A stretch of DNA of 32,516 bases from positions 1 through 32,516 of the forward strand of contig DATLYJ010000054.1 in the NCBI GenBank assembly GCA_035574915.1, in the 5' to 3' direction. The DNA is from Dehalococcoidia bacterium (lineage in GTDB: Bacteria > Chloroflexota > Dehalococcoidia > DSTF01 > WHTK01). The notes beneath the pieces are model-generated. The model had not been told where the DNA came from, made no database searches, and worked only from the letters and a program-made list of their open reading frames with translations. Shown piece by piece: positions 8,202 to 14,822 of the stretch (the stretch's first letter is position 1; each line of letters starts with the position of its first letter). The translations under genes and the position numbers were made by a program.

Positions 8202-8798
8202 GCGTCCGCCCGCTCGTAGCGGGGCAACGCTCACCTCGCGGAAGCGGACCACGGACGCGGCGTCGTGGTTCTGCAGGCCGATGTACCCTCGCGCCGGGCG
8301 TGGGCCGCGCTCCGGCTCGTAGTCCCGTTGGCGTGGCGGCACCGGCTGGGAGGGGTCGAAGTCCGTGAGGAGGACGCCGTTGAGTGTCACGCGGACGCGC
8401 TCGCCGTCGAGGTCAATGTCCATCGTGTTCCACTCGCCCGGGGGCCTGTCCGGCTCCAGCGAGGTGCGTGTCATGGAGTAGATGACGCCAGTGCGGTGCC
8501 ATTCGTCCTGGCCGGCGTTGATCTGCACCTCATAGCCGTTGTGCACGGCGAACCAGGGATCCGGCGGCGGCGCGGCGATGCGGATGAAAATCCCGGAATT
8601 GTCCTCGCGACGCGTGGTCCGGTACACGACGCGCAGCGTGCAGTCGCCGAAGGTCTCGCGCGTGTACCAGAGGAGCCCCATCCCGCCCTCGGTCTGGAGG
8701 CAGCCGTCCACAACCGTGAAGCCGCCCGGCCCCACGTGCTCCCAGCCGTCGAGGTCCCGGCCGTTGAAGAGCTGACGTCGATCAGACTGCGCGGTCAC
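8199..8798 (-). CDS. DUF1080 (3-keto-disaccharide hydrolase-like) protein (199 aa)
   Basis: A concanavalin-like beta-jelly-roll protein of the DUF1080 family, now associated with cleavage of 3-keto-glycosides. Family hallmarks seen in order are LFNGRDLDGW near the N-terminus, DNSGIFIR, GYEVQI, GEWN and GYIGLQNH near the C-terminus. The length is that of a single domain. I place the start at the GTG at 8798, because TACAAT sits exactly 6 nt upstream, which fits a leaderless message. An in-frame GTG at 8816 lies before that hexamer. No signal peptide is visible from either start, whereas many relatives are exported, so this copy may act in the cytoplasm on imported glycosides. It heads the trio with the isomerase and oxidoreductase genes. 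Confidence 0.87.
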   Translation of the reverse strand: MTAQSDRRQLFNGRDLDGWEHVGPGGFTVVDGCLQTEGGMGLLWYTRETFGDCTLRVVYRTTRREDNSGIFIRIAAPPPDPWFAVHNGYEVQINAGQDEWHRTGVIYSMTRTSLEPDRPPGEWNTMDIDLDGERVRVTLNGVLLTDFDPSQPVPPRQRDYEPERGPRPARGYIGLQNHDAASVVRFREVSVAPLRAGGR

Positions 8799-8804
8799 TC
8801 CGGG

Positions 8805-8810
8805 ATTGTA
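8805..8810 (-). promoter_or_regulatory. -10 hexamer for leaderless start at 8798
   Basis: TACAAT on the minus strand, 6 nt before the GTG at 8798, which would place +1 on the start codon. No clear -35 is present. Confidence 0.5.
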
Positions 8811-8871
8811 CGCCACAGCAGGACTTCGACCTGGGACCCGACTGGCAGGAAGTGGCCACGTCAGCGGGTGC

Positions 8872-8877
8872 TAGACT
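8872..8877 (+). promoter_or_regulatory. -10 hexamer for the VOC gene
   Basis: TAGACT 46 nt before the VOC start codon and facing away from the DUF1080 promoter at 8805-8810. There is no good -35. Confidence 0.35.
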
Positions 8878-8923
8878 GTGTGACTCCCCGGTACGGAAAG
8901 ACGTTTGACGCAGAGGAGGACGC

Positions 8924-9355
8924 ATGACCAGGCTGAACCCGTACTTGAACTTCCCCGGCAACGCGGAAGAAGCGTTCAACTTCTACAAGTCGGTCTTTGG
9001 CGGCGAATTCAGCGCGCTCGTCCGGTTCAAGGACATGCCGATGGAGGGCGCGAGCGTCTCCCCGGCTGACGAGAACAAGATCCTGCACATAGGCCTGCCG
9101 ATCGGGGACAACGTCCTGATGGCGTCGGACGCTCCCGAGGGCATGGGGCCAAAGGTCAACTTTGGCAACCACGCCTACATTTCCGTCCACCCCGACAGCA
9201 GGGCCGAGGCAGACCGCATCTTCAACGCCCTCTCCGCCGGTGGCGAAATCGAGATGCCCATCGGCGACCAGGCCTGGGGCGACTACTACGGCAGCTTCAA
9301 AGACAGATTTGGCGTGCAGTGGATGGTGAACTACTCGCCAGCCGCCGCCTCCTGA
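8924..9355 (+). CDS. VOC family protein, PhnB/glyoxalase-like (143 aa)
   Basis: A single-chain vicinal-oxygen-chelate-fold protein of the PhnB (YjdN) type. Typical signatures are the N-terminal NPYLNFPGNAEEAFNFYKSVF block, an internal LPIGDNVLMASD strand, and the closing FGVQWMVNYS strand near the C-terminus. Length matches the family (about 140). Metal ligands are not fully conserved in PhnB-like members, so the reaction is unknown. They are often annotated as glyoxalase or resistance proteins without proof. The ATG follows an AGGAGG site by 5 nt. The gene is divergent from DUF1080 and convergent with the LLM oxidoreductase, and appears monocistronic. Confidence 0.87.
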   Translation: MTRLNPYLNFPGNAEEAFNFYKSVFGGEFSALVRFKDMPMEGASVSPADENKILHIGLPIGDNVLMASDAPEGMGPKVNFGNHAYISVHPDSRAEADRIFNALSAGGEIEMPIGDQAWGDYYGSFKDRFGVQWMVNYSPAAAS

Positions 9356-9397
9356 CCGCGAGCTCCCCCGGACGCCAGTTGTCCCCGGCCGCGCTGA

Positions 9398-10330
9398 CTA
9401 CTGCCGCCGCAGCAACGGGAGCACCATCTGGCCCAGGCGCCTGTAGGACGCCAGGACCAGGGCCTGGTCGAGGACGATGTGGCGCACGAGCACATGCTCG
9501 AAGCCCATCTCGGCGAGGCCGGCGAACTCCTCGGCGACGCGCTGGGCCCCGCCGATCACGAGCGTCTCTGGACTGAAGCCGCGGTAGCCGCGCTCGAGGA
9601 CGGGCCGTGTCGCTGCCTCGGCGTCGGCGTCGGTCTCGCCCACGTAGATGTCGCGGCGGATGGCGAGGTGGGGCTCGCGGCCGGCCGCTGCCGCTGCCTG
9701 GCGGTAGATATCGGCCTCCACCTGTAGCCTCTCACCGAACACCGACGGCGCGGCGAGCCAGGCGTCTCCCATGCGACCGGCGCGTTCGAGCGCCGGCCTG
9801 GCGCTGGCGCCGACCCAGATCGGGACAGGCTGCGGTGGCAGCGGCGAGATGGCGGCGTCGGTGAGCGTGTGATAGCGGCCCTCGAACGTCAGGCGCTCGC
9901 CGTCCAGCAGCCGGCGCAGGATCGTGAGGTGCTCTTCCATGCGGCTGGGCCGGGTCTTCAGGGGCACAGCGAAGGGCGAGAACTGCTCCTCGCCCTCACC
10001 CGCCGCGACGATGACCACGAAGGGGCCCTGGGCCAGCGCCGCCAGCGTGCCGACCTGCTCGGCGAGGAGGTAGGGCTGGTAAAGGGGCAGGAGGAAGAGA
10101 GCGCCCGTGACCATGTCGCCCGTCTCGGCCATCAGTCGCCCAATCGTCGGGATGCCCTGGAAGTAGTGCCCGGGCGTGTTGTGGTGGTCACCGACGAAAA
10201 GGGAGTCGAGCCCTGCTTCGCGCACCGCGCGCGCCCGCTCCACCAGCATGCGTCCGGCTTCCCGCGCGGGGATCGAGCGCGGGAGAGCGGTGGTGAGCGA
10301 GACGCCGACCTTGAGGGCGGAGGGCTGCAC
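9398..10330 (-). CDS. LLM class flavin-dependent oxidoreductase (310 aa)
   Basis: A luciferase-like monooxygenase superfamily TIM-barrel protein that uses FMN or F420. Visible family segments are the LKVGVSLTTALP first strand, GLDSLFVGDHHN, the ALFLLPLYQP segment, PVPIWVGASARPALERAGRMGDAWL and the closing GFEHVLVR. The choice of start is instructive: TATAAT at 10343-10338 lies 7 nt before the GTG at 10330, so the message is probably leaderless and begins at that GTG. Starts further upstream (10339, 10402) would overlap or precede the promoter. Substrate and whether F420 or FMN is used cannot be told. It is divergent from the zinc-ribbon protein gene and converges on the VOC gene. Confidence 0.87.
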   Translation of the reverse strand: MQPSALKVGVSLTTALPRSIPAREAGRMLVERARAVREAGLDSLFVGDHHNTPGHYFQGIPTIGRLMAETGDMVTGALFLLPLYQPYLLAEQVGTLAALAQGPFVVIVAAGEGEEQFSPFAVPLKTRPSRMEEHLTILRRLLDGERLTFEGRYHTLTDAAISPLPPQPVPIWVGASARPALERAGRMGDAWLAAPSVFGERLQVEADIYRQAAAAAGREPHLAIRRDIYVGETDADAEAATRPVLERGYRGFSPETLVIGGAQRVAEEFAGLAEMGFEHVLVRHIVLDQALVLASYRRLGQMVLPLLRRQ

Positions 10331-10337
10331 GGGTCGC

Positions 10338-10343
10338 ATTATA
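10338..10343 (-). promoter_or_regulatory. Consensus -10 (TATAAT) for leaderless LLM oxidoreductase
   Basis: Perfect TATAAT on the minus strand, 7 nt before the GTG at 10330. A partial -35 (TAGACC, 16-nt spacer) lies at 10365-10360. Confidence 0.6.
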
Positions 10344-10374
10344 GGGGCCGGCCGCGGACGGTCTATGAGGCTGG

Positions 10375-10402
10375 TTGACATCGCGCGCCTTGCTCCTAAC
10401 AT
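10375..10402 (+). promoter_or_regulatory. Promoter for the zinc-ribbon/NTF2-like gene
   Basis: Perfect TTGACA (10375-10380), a 16-nt spacer and TAACAT (10397-10402). The start site would be about 10409, giving a leader of roughly 38 nt with GGAGGTAAGG just before the ATG at 10447. Confidence 0.65.
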
Positions 10403-10446
10403 GGCGGCACAGCTTGCCGGGGTCCGGCCAGCTGCGGAGGTAAGGA

Positions 10447-11058
10447 ATGGGCTTCCTGGGCAGGCTATTTGGCGGCGAGAAGAGGGCAGCGGCGGAGCGA
10501 GGCCCGCCGGCGCCGGCCACGCCGCTAGTGTCCGGCAACCGTTACTGGCGTTGTCCCGCCTGTGGCGGCGTGCAGGGCAAGAAGGAACTGGACGTGACGG
10601 TCATGACTGGCTCGCCGGTGCCCGCGGGCCTAGTGGCCTGCTCGAAGTGCGGCCGCGAGCACGATGCCATCCAGGTCTATGGCGGCGCCTTCGACTTCAC
10701 GGGCGAGGCCGAGGTGCTCTCGCGGGTCCAGGTCGCTCGACGCTACCTCGAGGGGGAGATGGCCCAGGACGCCGCGGCGGTCGAGGCGCTCCTCGCCCCG
10801 GACGCAGTCCATGTCTCCATGCGCGGCGAAACAGCCGGGGCGAAGGCGATCGCCGACCGCCTGCGCAACCCCCAAGGCCCGGGGGCCGGCATCATGGGGC
10901 GCCTGCAGTGGAGCGCGCCCCAGGAGGTCGAAGGCAAGGTCAGGTTCGAGGGCAAGCCGTCGATGCCCAGCGCGCCCTTGCCTGGCATCACCATGACTCT
11001 TTCCTTCAACGAGGCCAACAAGATCACCCGCATAGAGATGGCCCGGCGCGAGGCGTGA
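10447..11058 (+). CDS. Zinc-ribbon plus NTF2/SnoaL-like two-domain protein of unknown function (203 aa)
   Basis: I do not recognise a named family. The N-terminus has a short hydrophobic MGFLGRLFGG start, then a treble-clef or zinc-ribbon pattern with Cys36-x2-Cys39 and Cys65-x2-Cys68. Residues 93-203 resemble an NTF2-like (SnoaL or nuclear-transport-factor-type) alpha+beta domain: a first helix LSRVQVARRYLEGEM, LLAPDAVHVSMRGE, and a terminal ITMTLSFNEANKITRIEM strand. NTF2-like domains often bind small ligands or act as scaffolds. A zinc ribbon ahead of one could place it on a protein or nucleic acid. The ATG is preceded by GGAGGTAAGG. A small membrane protein gene follows after 41 nt. Reality as a gene is well supported; function is open. 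Confidence 0.75.
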   Translation: MGFLGRLFGGEKRAAAERGPPAPATPLVSGNRYWRCPACGGVQGKKELDVTVMTGSPVPAGLVACSKCGREHDAIQVYGGAFDFTGEAEVLSRVQVARRYLEGEMAQDAAAVEALLAPDAVHVSMRGETAGAKAIADRLRNPQGPGAGIMGRLQWSAPQEVEGKVRFEGKPSMPSAPLPGITMTLSFNEANKITRIEMARREA

Positions 11059-11084
11059 CTCCGGCCGCGGCCACCGCGGCGTGC

Positions 11085-11090
11085 TAGGCT
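11085..11090 (+). promoter_or_regulatory. Possible -10 hexamer for the small membrane protein
   Basis: TAGGCT 9 nt before the ATG at 11100. There is no Shine-Dalgarno site, so the leader would be at most about 3 nt. Confidence 0.3.
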
Positions 11091-11099
11091 GGTTACACC

Positions 11100-11297
11100 A
11101 TGCAGAAGCACAAAGGACTGCGCCTCAGCCTGATCGGCGCGCTGGTCTTCCTTATCAGCATCTCCTTGCTGCTCGTCCTGCCGGACCTGGTGCCGGCCGT
11201 GGGGATGCTGCTCGGGGGCGCCCTGGTCTGGGGCGGCCTGATATGGACCCTCTTCGGTTACTACACCTCGCCCGAAGGCCCGCTGCCCGGCCCCTGA
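11100..11297 (+). CDS. Small two-helix membrane protein (65 aa)
   Basis: A short inner-membrane protein with two hydrophobic segments, about residues 10-29 (LSLIGALVFLISISLLLVLP) and 34-53 (VGMLLGGALVWGGLIWTLFG), and a Pro/Gly-rich tail. The basic N-terminus (MQKHKGLR) suggests an N-in, C-in hairpin by the positive-inside rule. No family is recognised. The start codon lacks a Shine-Dalgarno site and may be read from a near-leaderless transcript, or by read-through from the gene 41 nt upstream. It ends 3 nt from the end of the convergent DUF4389 gene. Confidence 0.6.
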   Translation: MQKHKGLRLSLIGALVFLISISLLLVLPDLVPAVGMLLGGALVWGGLIWTLFGYYTSPEGPLPGP

Positions 11298-11300
11298 GCC

Positions 11301-11951
11301 TCAGTTGAGGCTGAAGGGTGGGTACCTGTCCGTCAGCGCGTAGATGTAGCCATTCAGGCGGGTGCTCCAGCGGAGTACGCCGGCGAGGTAGTTGTGCATG
11401 CCAGCGGGAAACTGGCCGGTGAACAGCACGGCGAACTGGGCGACGAACAGGACGACGAAACCGATGAGCGCCAGGGCGGCGAGCACAAACAGGTGCGGAA
11501 TCAGGAGCAACTCCTTGATGTACAGGCCGAATAACGGGAAGTTCAGGATGCGGTTGGACTTGTCGGTGTAGTCGGCCTCGTAGACCACCGGATAACCGGC
11601 CTGCTCGGTGCTGAACGGCGGGTAAGCATCCGCCAGACCAAAGAAGTAGGCTCCGACGCTTGTGCTCCAGCGCTGCCAGCCAGCGACGAATCTGAACATG
11701 CCTGCCGGAAAGCGTCCCGTGAACAGAATGGCGAAGGTCGCGATGAAGTAGACGATGACGGCGACCAGGCCTACTAAGGCGATGACAATCATGTGGGGGA
11801 TCATCAGGATGTAGCGGATGAACGTCCCGATGAACAACGGGAAGTTCAGAAGGCGTGATGATTTCTCCGGCAAGGCTACCGTCACCCTTATCGGGTAGGC
11901 CTGGGGCGCCTGGACGGATGCGGCTGCGGCCGATGCAGGCTCGCTTGTCAT
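11301..11951 (-). CDS. Tandem DUF4389 membrane protein (216 aa)
   Basis: A membrane protein made of two DUF4389 repeats, about residues 19-114 and 119-214. Each repeat has an YPxxV strand, an R(L/I)LNFPLF turn, a helix ending (M/L)IPH, a long hydrophobic helix, an FTG(R/Q)FPAGM loop and a closing RWSTxxxxYxxxLxDxYPPFS motif. The two copies are strikingly alike at the motif level, which indicates internal duplication. Each repeat has about two membrane helices, so four in all. The family's function is not known. The ATG at 11951 is preceded by AAGGAAGGAG. A possible TTGACA lies at 12020-12015 on the minus strand but the matching -10 is poor. Confidence 0.85.
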   Translation of the reverse strand: MTSEPASAAAASVQAPQAYPIRVTVALPEKSSRLLNFPLFIGTFIRYILMIPHMIVIALVGLVAVIVYFIATFAILFTGRFPAGMFRFVAGWQRWSTSVGAYFFGLADAYPPFSTEQAGYPVVYEADYTDKSNRILNFPLFGLYIKELLLIPHLFVLAALALIGFVVLFVAQFAVLFTGQFPAGMHNYLAGVLRWSTRLNGYIYALTDRYPPFSLN

Positions 11952-12096
11952 GACCCAACTCCTTCCTTTTCAGTGGGCACCTTTGGGCAGGAGGATGCTC
12001 TCCTGGCAGGAATTTGTCAAGGTGCTTATGCGTATGACAACTGAAAACGGATCTAGGGACGCCGGGTCCTCATTGCCGCCGGGCGAAGCGTTGCGT

Positions 12097-12126
12097 CGGC
12101 GCCGCGGGCGGCAAGCCCGGGCGCCG
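12097..12126. other. Strong GC hairpin between divergent genes
   Basis: CGGCGCC-g-CGGGC pairs with GCCCG-GGCGCCG around a 5-nt loop (12110-12114). It sits between two divergent genes, just upstream of the promoter at 12141, where a terminator is not expected. No U-tract follows on either strand. Confidence 0.45.
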
Positions 12127-12140
12127 CGGATGAAACGTCG

Positions 12141-12170
12141 TTGTAAGAGTTCCGGAGCTTTGTGTATACT
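12141..12170 (+). promoter_or_regulatory. Promoter for the small zinc-ribbon gene
   Basis: TTGTAA (12141-12146), an 18-nt spacer and TATACT (12165-12170). The predicted leader is about 46 nt and ends in a GGGGAGG ribosome binding site (12212-12218). Confidence 0.55.
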
Positions 12171-12222
12171 CTGCGCTGTTTACAACTTACGGCGGCTGCC
12201 GGCAGGTGAGTGGGGAGGCGCA

Positions 12223-12432
12223 GTGGAGACCGGATTTCCGAAATGCCAGCGGTGCAAGACAGGAGACCTGGTCCCCCTCTCCGACTTCGGGAGCCAGGGC
12301 GCCGCTATCCACTACAAAGCCTGGGCTTGCACCAACCCGGAGTGCGGCTACAACATCAAGATCCGCAACGGCGACATCTACATGGACGAGCCGATATCAA
12401 GCGGCATGATGCACACTCAGCGCCTGCGCTAG
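12223..12432 (+). CDS. Small zinc-ribbon protein (69 aa)
   Basis: A compact protein with one predicted zinc ribbon: Cys-x2-Cys in KCQRC near the N-terminus and Cys-x4-Cys in CTNPEC some 25 residues later, followed by a short strand YNIKIRNGDIYM. The start is the GTG at 12223, supported by GGGGAGG at 12212-12218 and the promoter at 12141-12170. The frame is also open further upstream to 11950, but that part is non-coding in character and overlaps the divergent promoter region. The protein could bind nucleic acid or be an adaptor; nothing more specific can be said. It converges on the polysaccharide operon. Confidence 0.68.
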   Translation: METGFPKCQRCKTGDLVPLSDFGSQGAAIHYKAWACTNPECGYNIKIRNGDIYMDEPISSGMMHTQRLR

Positions 12433-12495
12433 GCGCCCTTTCGCGCCCGACCTACGCCCCTGGTTGCTCCTGACGCGACTTGCGCTGTCCCTGCC

Positions 12496-13800
12496 CTAGC
12501 GGGAAGCGCCCGCGCCGATGCCGGCGTAACGGATGCCGGCCGCCTCCACCCGCGCGCGCTCGAAGGCGCCCCGGCCGTCGAGGAACACCCGGCAGCCCCT
12601 AAGCGCCGAGAGGTCCAGGCTCTCATACTCGCGATGCGCCGCCTGCAGGACGGCGGCGTCCACCGCCGCCTCCGGCGGCAGCGGCGAGGGCTCGAGGCCC
12701 TGCCCCCGGATCTCGTCCGGCGAAAACAGGGGGTCGTGCACGAGGACGCGGACTCCGCGGGCGCGGAGCGCTGCCGCCATGAGGAGCGTGCTTGAGAACG
12801 CCGACTCCTTGACGTTTCCCCGGTAGGCGAGCCCCAGGACGAGGACGGTGCGGCCCTCGAGTGAGGTCACGCCGGTCTGTCTGAGGGCGTCCTCCAGCAC
12901 CTCGACCGCGTAGCCCGCCATGCCGTCGTTGAGGTCGCGGCCGGCAGAAACCAGGCGCAGGTCCGGGAGCGCGTCCAGCAGGAAGTAGGGGTACACGGGG
13001 ATGCAGTGGCCCCCCACGCCCACGCCAGGGGTGTGCAGGTGTGAGAACGGCTGGGAGTTCGCGGCGCGAGCCGCGGCCGCGTAGTCGATCCCGAGCGCGT
13101 CCGCGGCCCGCGCTAGCTCGTTCGCCAGGGCGATGTTCACGTCGCGGTAGATGCTTTCCGCGAGCTTGGCGAATTCGGCCGTCTCGGCATCCGGCAACAG
13201 CATTACCTCGGCGTCCAGCATGCGGCGGTAGAAGGCCGCGGCCCGGTCGCCCGCTTTCGGGCTGACGCCGCCCACCACCTTCGGGTAGGTCCGCAGGTCC
13301 CGGAACACCTGGCCCGAATACACGCGTTCGGGGCTGTAGGCCAGGTCGAAGTCGGCCGGCGCCAGGCCGGAGCCGCGGGCGAGGTCGCGGCCGAAGCGTT
13401 GGCGGGTCACCCCTACCGGCACCGTCGTTTCGAGGACCACGAGGTGGCCGGGCCGCATCCCGCCGGAGATCGCGGCCGCGGCGGCGTCCAGGTGCTTGAA
13501 GTCGGGCCGCCGCTCAGGGTCGATGCCCACCGGCACGATGCAAACGACGACGTCGCTCTCGCGCACGGCGGCGGCGGTGTCCGTGGTCGCGCGCAGCATG
13601 CCGGCGGAGCGCGCCGCCGCCAGGGCCTCTTCCAGGCCCGGCTCGCCGCTGATCGGGCACTCGCCGTCGTTCACCGCGCCGACGACGCCTTCGTCCACGT
13701 CGCAGCCCAGGACGCTTGCGCCCTTGGAAGCGAACTGGGCCGCCAGGGGTAAGCCGACCTTCCCCAACCCGACGACGGCGACTCGCAAGTCCGCGCTCAT
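12496..13800 (-). CDS. Nucleotide-sugar 6-dehydrogenase, WbpA/WecC type (434 aa)
   Basis: UDP-glucose/GDP-mannose dehydrogenase family. It carries out the two-step NAD-dependent oxidation of the C6 hydroxyl of a UDP-HexNAc to a uronic acid. The N-terminal Rossmann fold starts VAVVGLGKVGLPLA (7-20), the middle has the TTVPVG and AYSPERV segments, and the catalytic cysteine is Cys266 in GVGGHCIPVYPYF. The C-terminal UDP-binding domain follows (VLVLGLAYRGNVKES). The wording around Cys266 (HCIPVYPYF) is that of the UDP-HexNAc dehydrogenases rather than UDP-glucose dehydrogenase. It is the last gene of the five-gene operon and overlaps the preceding gene by 4 nt (ATGA). In this setting the substrate is most likely UDP-GlcNAc (WbpA role); UDP-ManNAc (WecC role) is the alternative. 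Confidence 0.9.
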   Translation of the reverse strand: MSADLRVAVVGLGKVGLPLAAQFASKGASVLGCDVDEGVVGAVNDGECPISGEPGLEEALAAARSAGMLRATTDTAAAVRESDVVVCIVPVGIDPERRPDFKHLDAAAAAISGGMRPGHLVVLETTVPVGVTRQRFGRDLARGSGLAPADFDLAYSPERVYSGQVFRDLRTYPKVVGGVSPKAGDRAAAFYRRMLDAEVMLLPDAETAEFAKLAESIYRDVNIALANELARAADALGIDYAAAARAANSQPFSHLHTPGVGVGGHCIPVYPYFLLDALPDLRLVSAGRDLNDGMAGYAVEVLEDALRQTGVTSLEGRTVLVLGLAYRGNVKESAFSSTLLMAAALRARGVRVLVHDPLFSPDEIRGQGLEPSPLPPEAAVDAAVLQAAHREYESLDLSALRGCRVFLDGRGAFERARVEAAGIRYAGIGAGASR

Positions 13801-14822
13801 TCGATCCGTTCCGGGACCACAGGCCTGCCGCTGCGGGCCGACTCCGTGAGCGCGTCCGCCACGGCCAGGGCGGCGAGCGCGTCGCGCGCGCTCACGGGCA
13901 GCGGCCCGCCGCTCTGCAGCGCCGCGACGAACGCCTCCAGCTCGGCCACGAGTTGCTCTCGGGGCTCGATGTCGATGCGGGTGCCGCCGGGGCCGCGGGC
14001 GAAGCGCGAGTCCGCCCAGTCGCGCACGGGGCCGGTGCGCTGCTCCGGTGTCCTGTAGAAGTCGAGCGTCTGGGCGGCGTAATCGAGCACGAGTAAGCCC
14101 TGCTCGCCGAGCACCACCAGGTCGCGCAGTCGTCGGGGAGAGAGCCAGTTGACCTCGAGCGTGGCGATCGGCCCCTGCCCGTCGCCGGCTTCGAAGCGCA
14201 GGACGCCGGCGATGCCGTTCTCCAGCGGCGTCACGACGCCGCTGACGGCGGCGGCATAAGCTTCCGCGACCTCTGTCCCGGCGATGAGGCGCGCTGTGTC
14301 GATGTCGTGGATGGCGCTGTCGTGGACGACGTTGAGGTCGCGCGGCGGGACGCGGAGGGCGCCGGCGCGGCGGGCGGTGATCTGGAGCACGCGACCGACT
14401 TCGCCTTGCTGCACGCGCCGCGCGGCCTCCTGCACTGCCGGATTGAAGCGCTCGATGTGGCCGGCCATTAGCGGCACGCCGGCCGCTGCCGCGGCCTGCA
14501 CCAGCCGGCGCCCTGCCGCCAGCGAGGGCGCCAGCGGCTTCTCGACCAGCAGGGCGCAGCCCGCCTCGACCGCGGCCAGCGCGGCCTCCTCGTGCAAGGC
14601 GGCGGGCAGGGCTATGACGACGGCGTCGAGTCGCTCGGCCGCCAGCATCTCCCGGAAGTCGCCGTAGGCCTTCGTGCCGGGAGGGCGCGGGGCCTGCTTC
14701 AGGCGCGACGGGTCGCTGTCGCAGATGGCGGCCAGGCGCGCGCCCGGGAGGGAGGCGAGCACGCGGGCGTGGTTCGCGCCAAAGCCGAGGCCGGCGACAC
14801 CGAAGGCGAGGTCCGTCTTCAT
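13797..14822 (-). CDS. Gfo/Idh/MocA oxidoreductase, UDP-GlcNAcA 3-dehydrogenase (WbpB/WlbA-like, 341 aa)
   Basis: It is predicted to oxidise the C3 hydroxyl of UDP-GlcNAcA to a 3-keto sugar, the step before transamination. Motifs are GLGFGANHA (11-19), EKP at 94-96, GHIERFNPA at 121-129 and HDSAIHDID at 167-175, the latter typical of the nucleotide-sugar branch of the family. The start at 14822 is chosen because its ATG overlaps the TGA of the upstream aminotransferase gene (ATGA). An in-frame upstream start at 14846 would lie well inside that gene. The same 4-nt overlap joins it to the dehydrogenase downstream. Family certain; the exact substrate rests on the operon. Confidence 0.88.
   Translation of the reverse strand: MKTDLAFGVAGLGFGANHARVLASLPGARLAAICDSDPSRLKQAPRPPGTKAYGDFREMLAAERLDAVVIALPAALHEEAALAAVEAGCALLVEKPLAPSLAAGRRLVQAAAAAGVPLMAGHIERFNPAVQEAARRVQQGEVGRVLQITARRAGALRVPPRDLNVVHDSAIHDIDTARLIAGTEVAEAYAAAVSGVVTPLENGIAGVLRFEAGDGQGPIATLEVNWLSPRRLRDLVVLGEQGLLVLDYAAQTLDFYRTPEQRTGPVRDWADSRFARGPGGTRIDIEPREQLVAELEAFVAALQSGGPLPVSARDALAALAVADALTESARSGRPVVPERIE

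Noticed and set aside
6564-8219. A 551-codon plus-strand frame opposite the oxidoreductase and isomerase genes
   Set aside because: It spans two clearly identified minus-strand genes and has no family features.
12015-12020. TTGACA on the minus strand as -35 for the DUF4389 gene
   Set aside because: The hexamer is perfect but the base positions 17 nt downstream (CATCCT) match the -10 consensus poorly.
11950-12222. Upstream extension of the small zinc-ribbon gene
   Set aside because: The frame is open but crosses the promoter and hairpin region; the ribosome binding site and promoter support the GTG at 12223.
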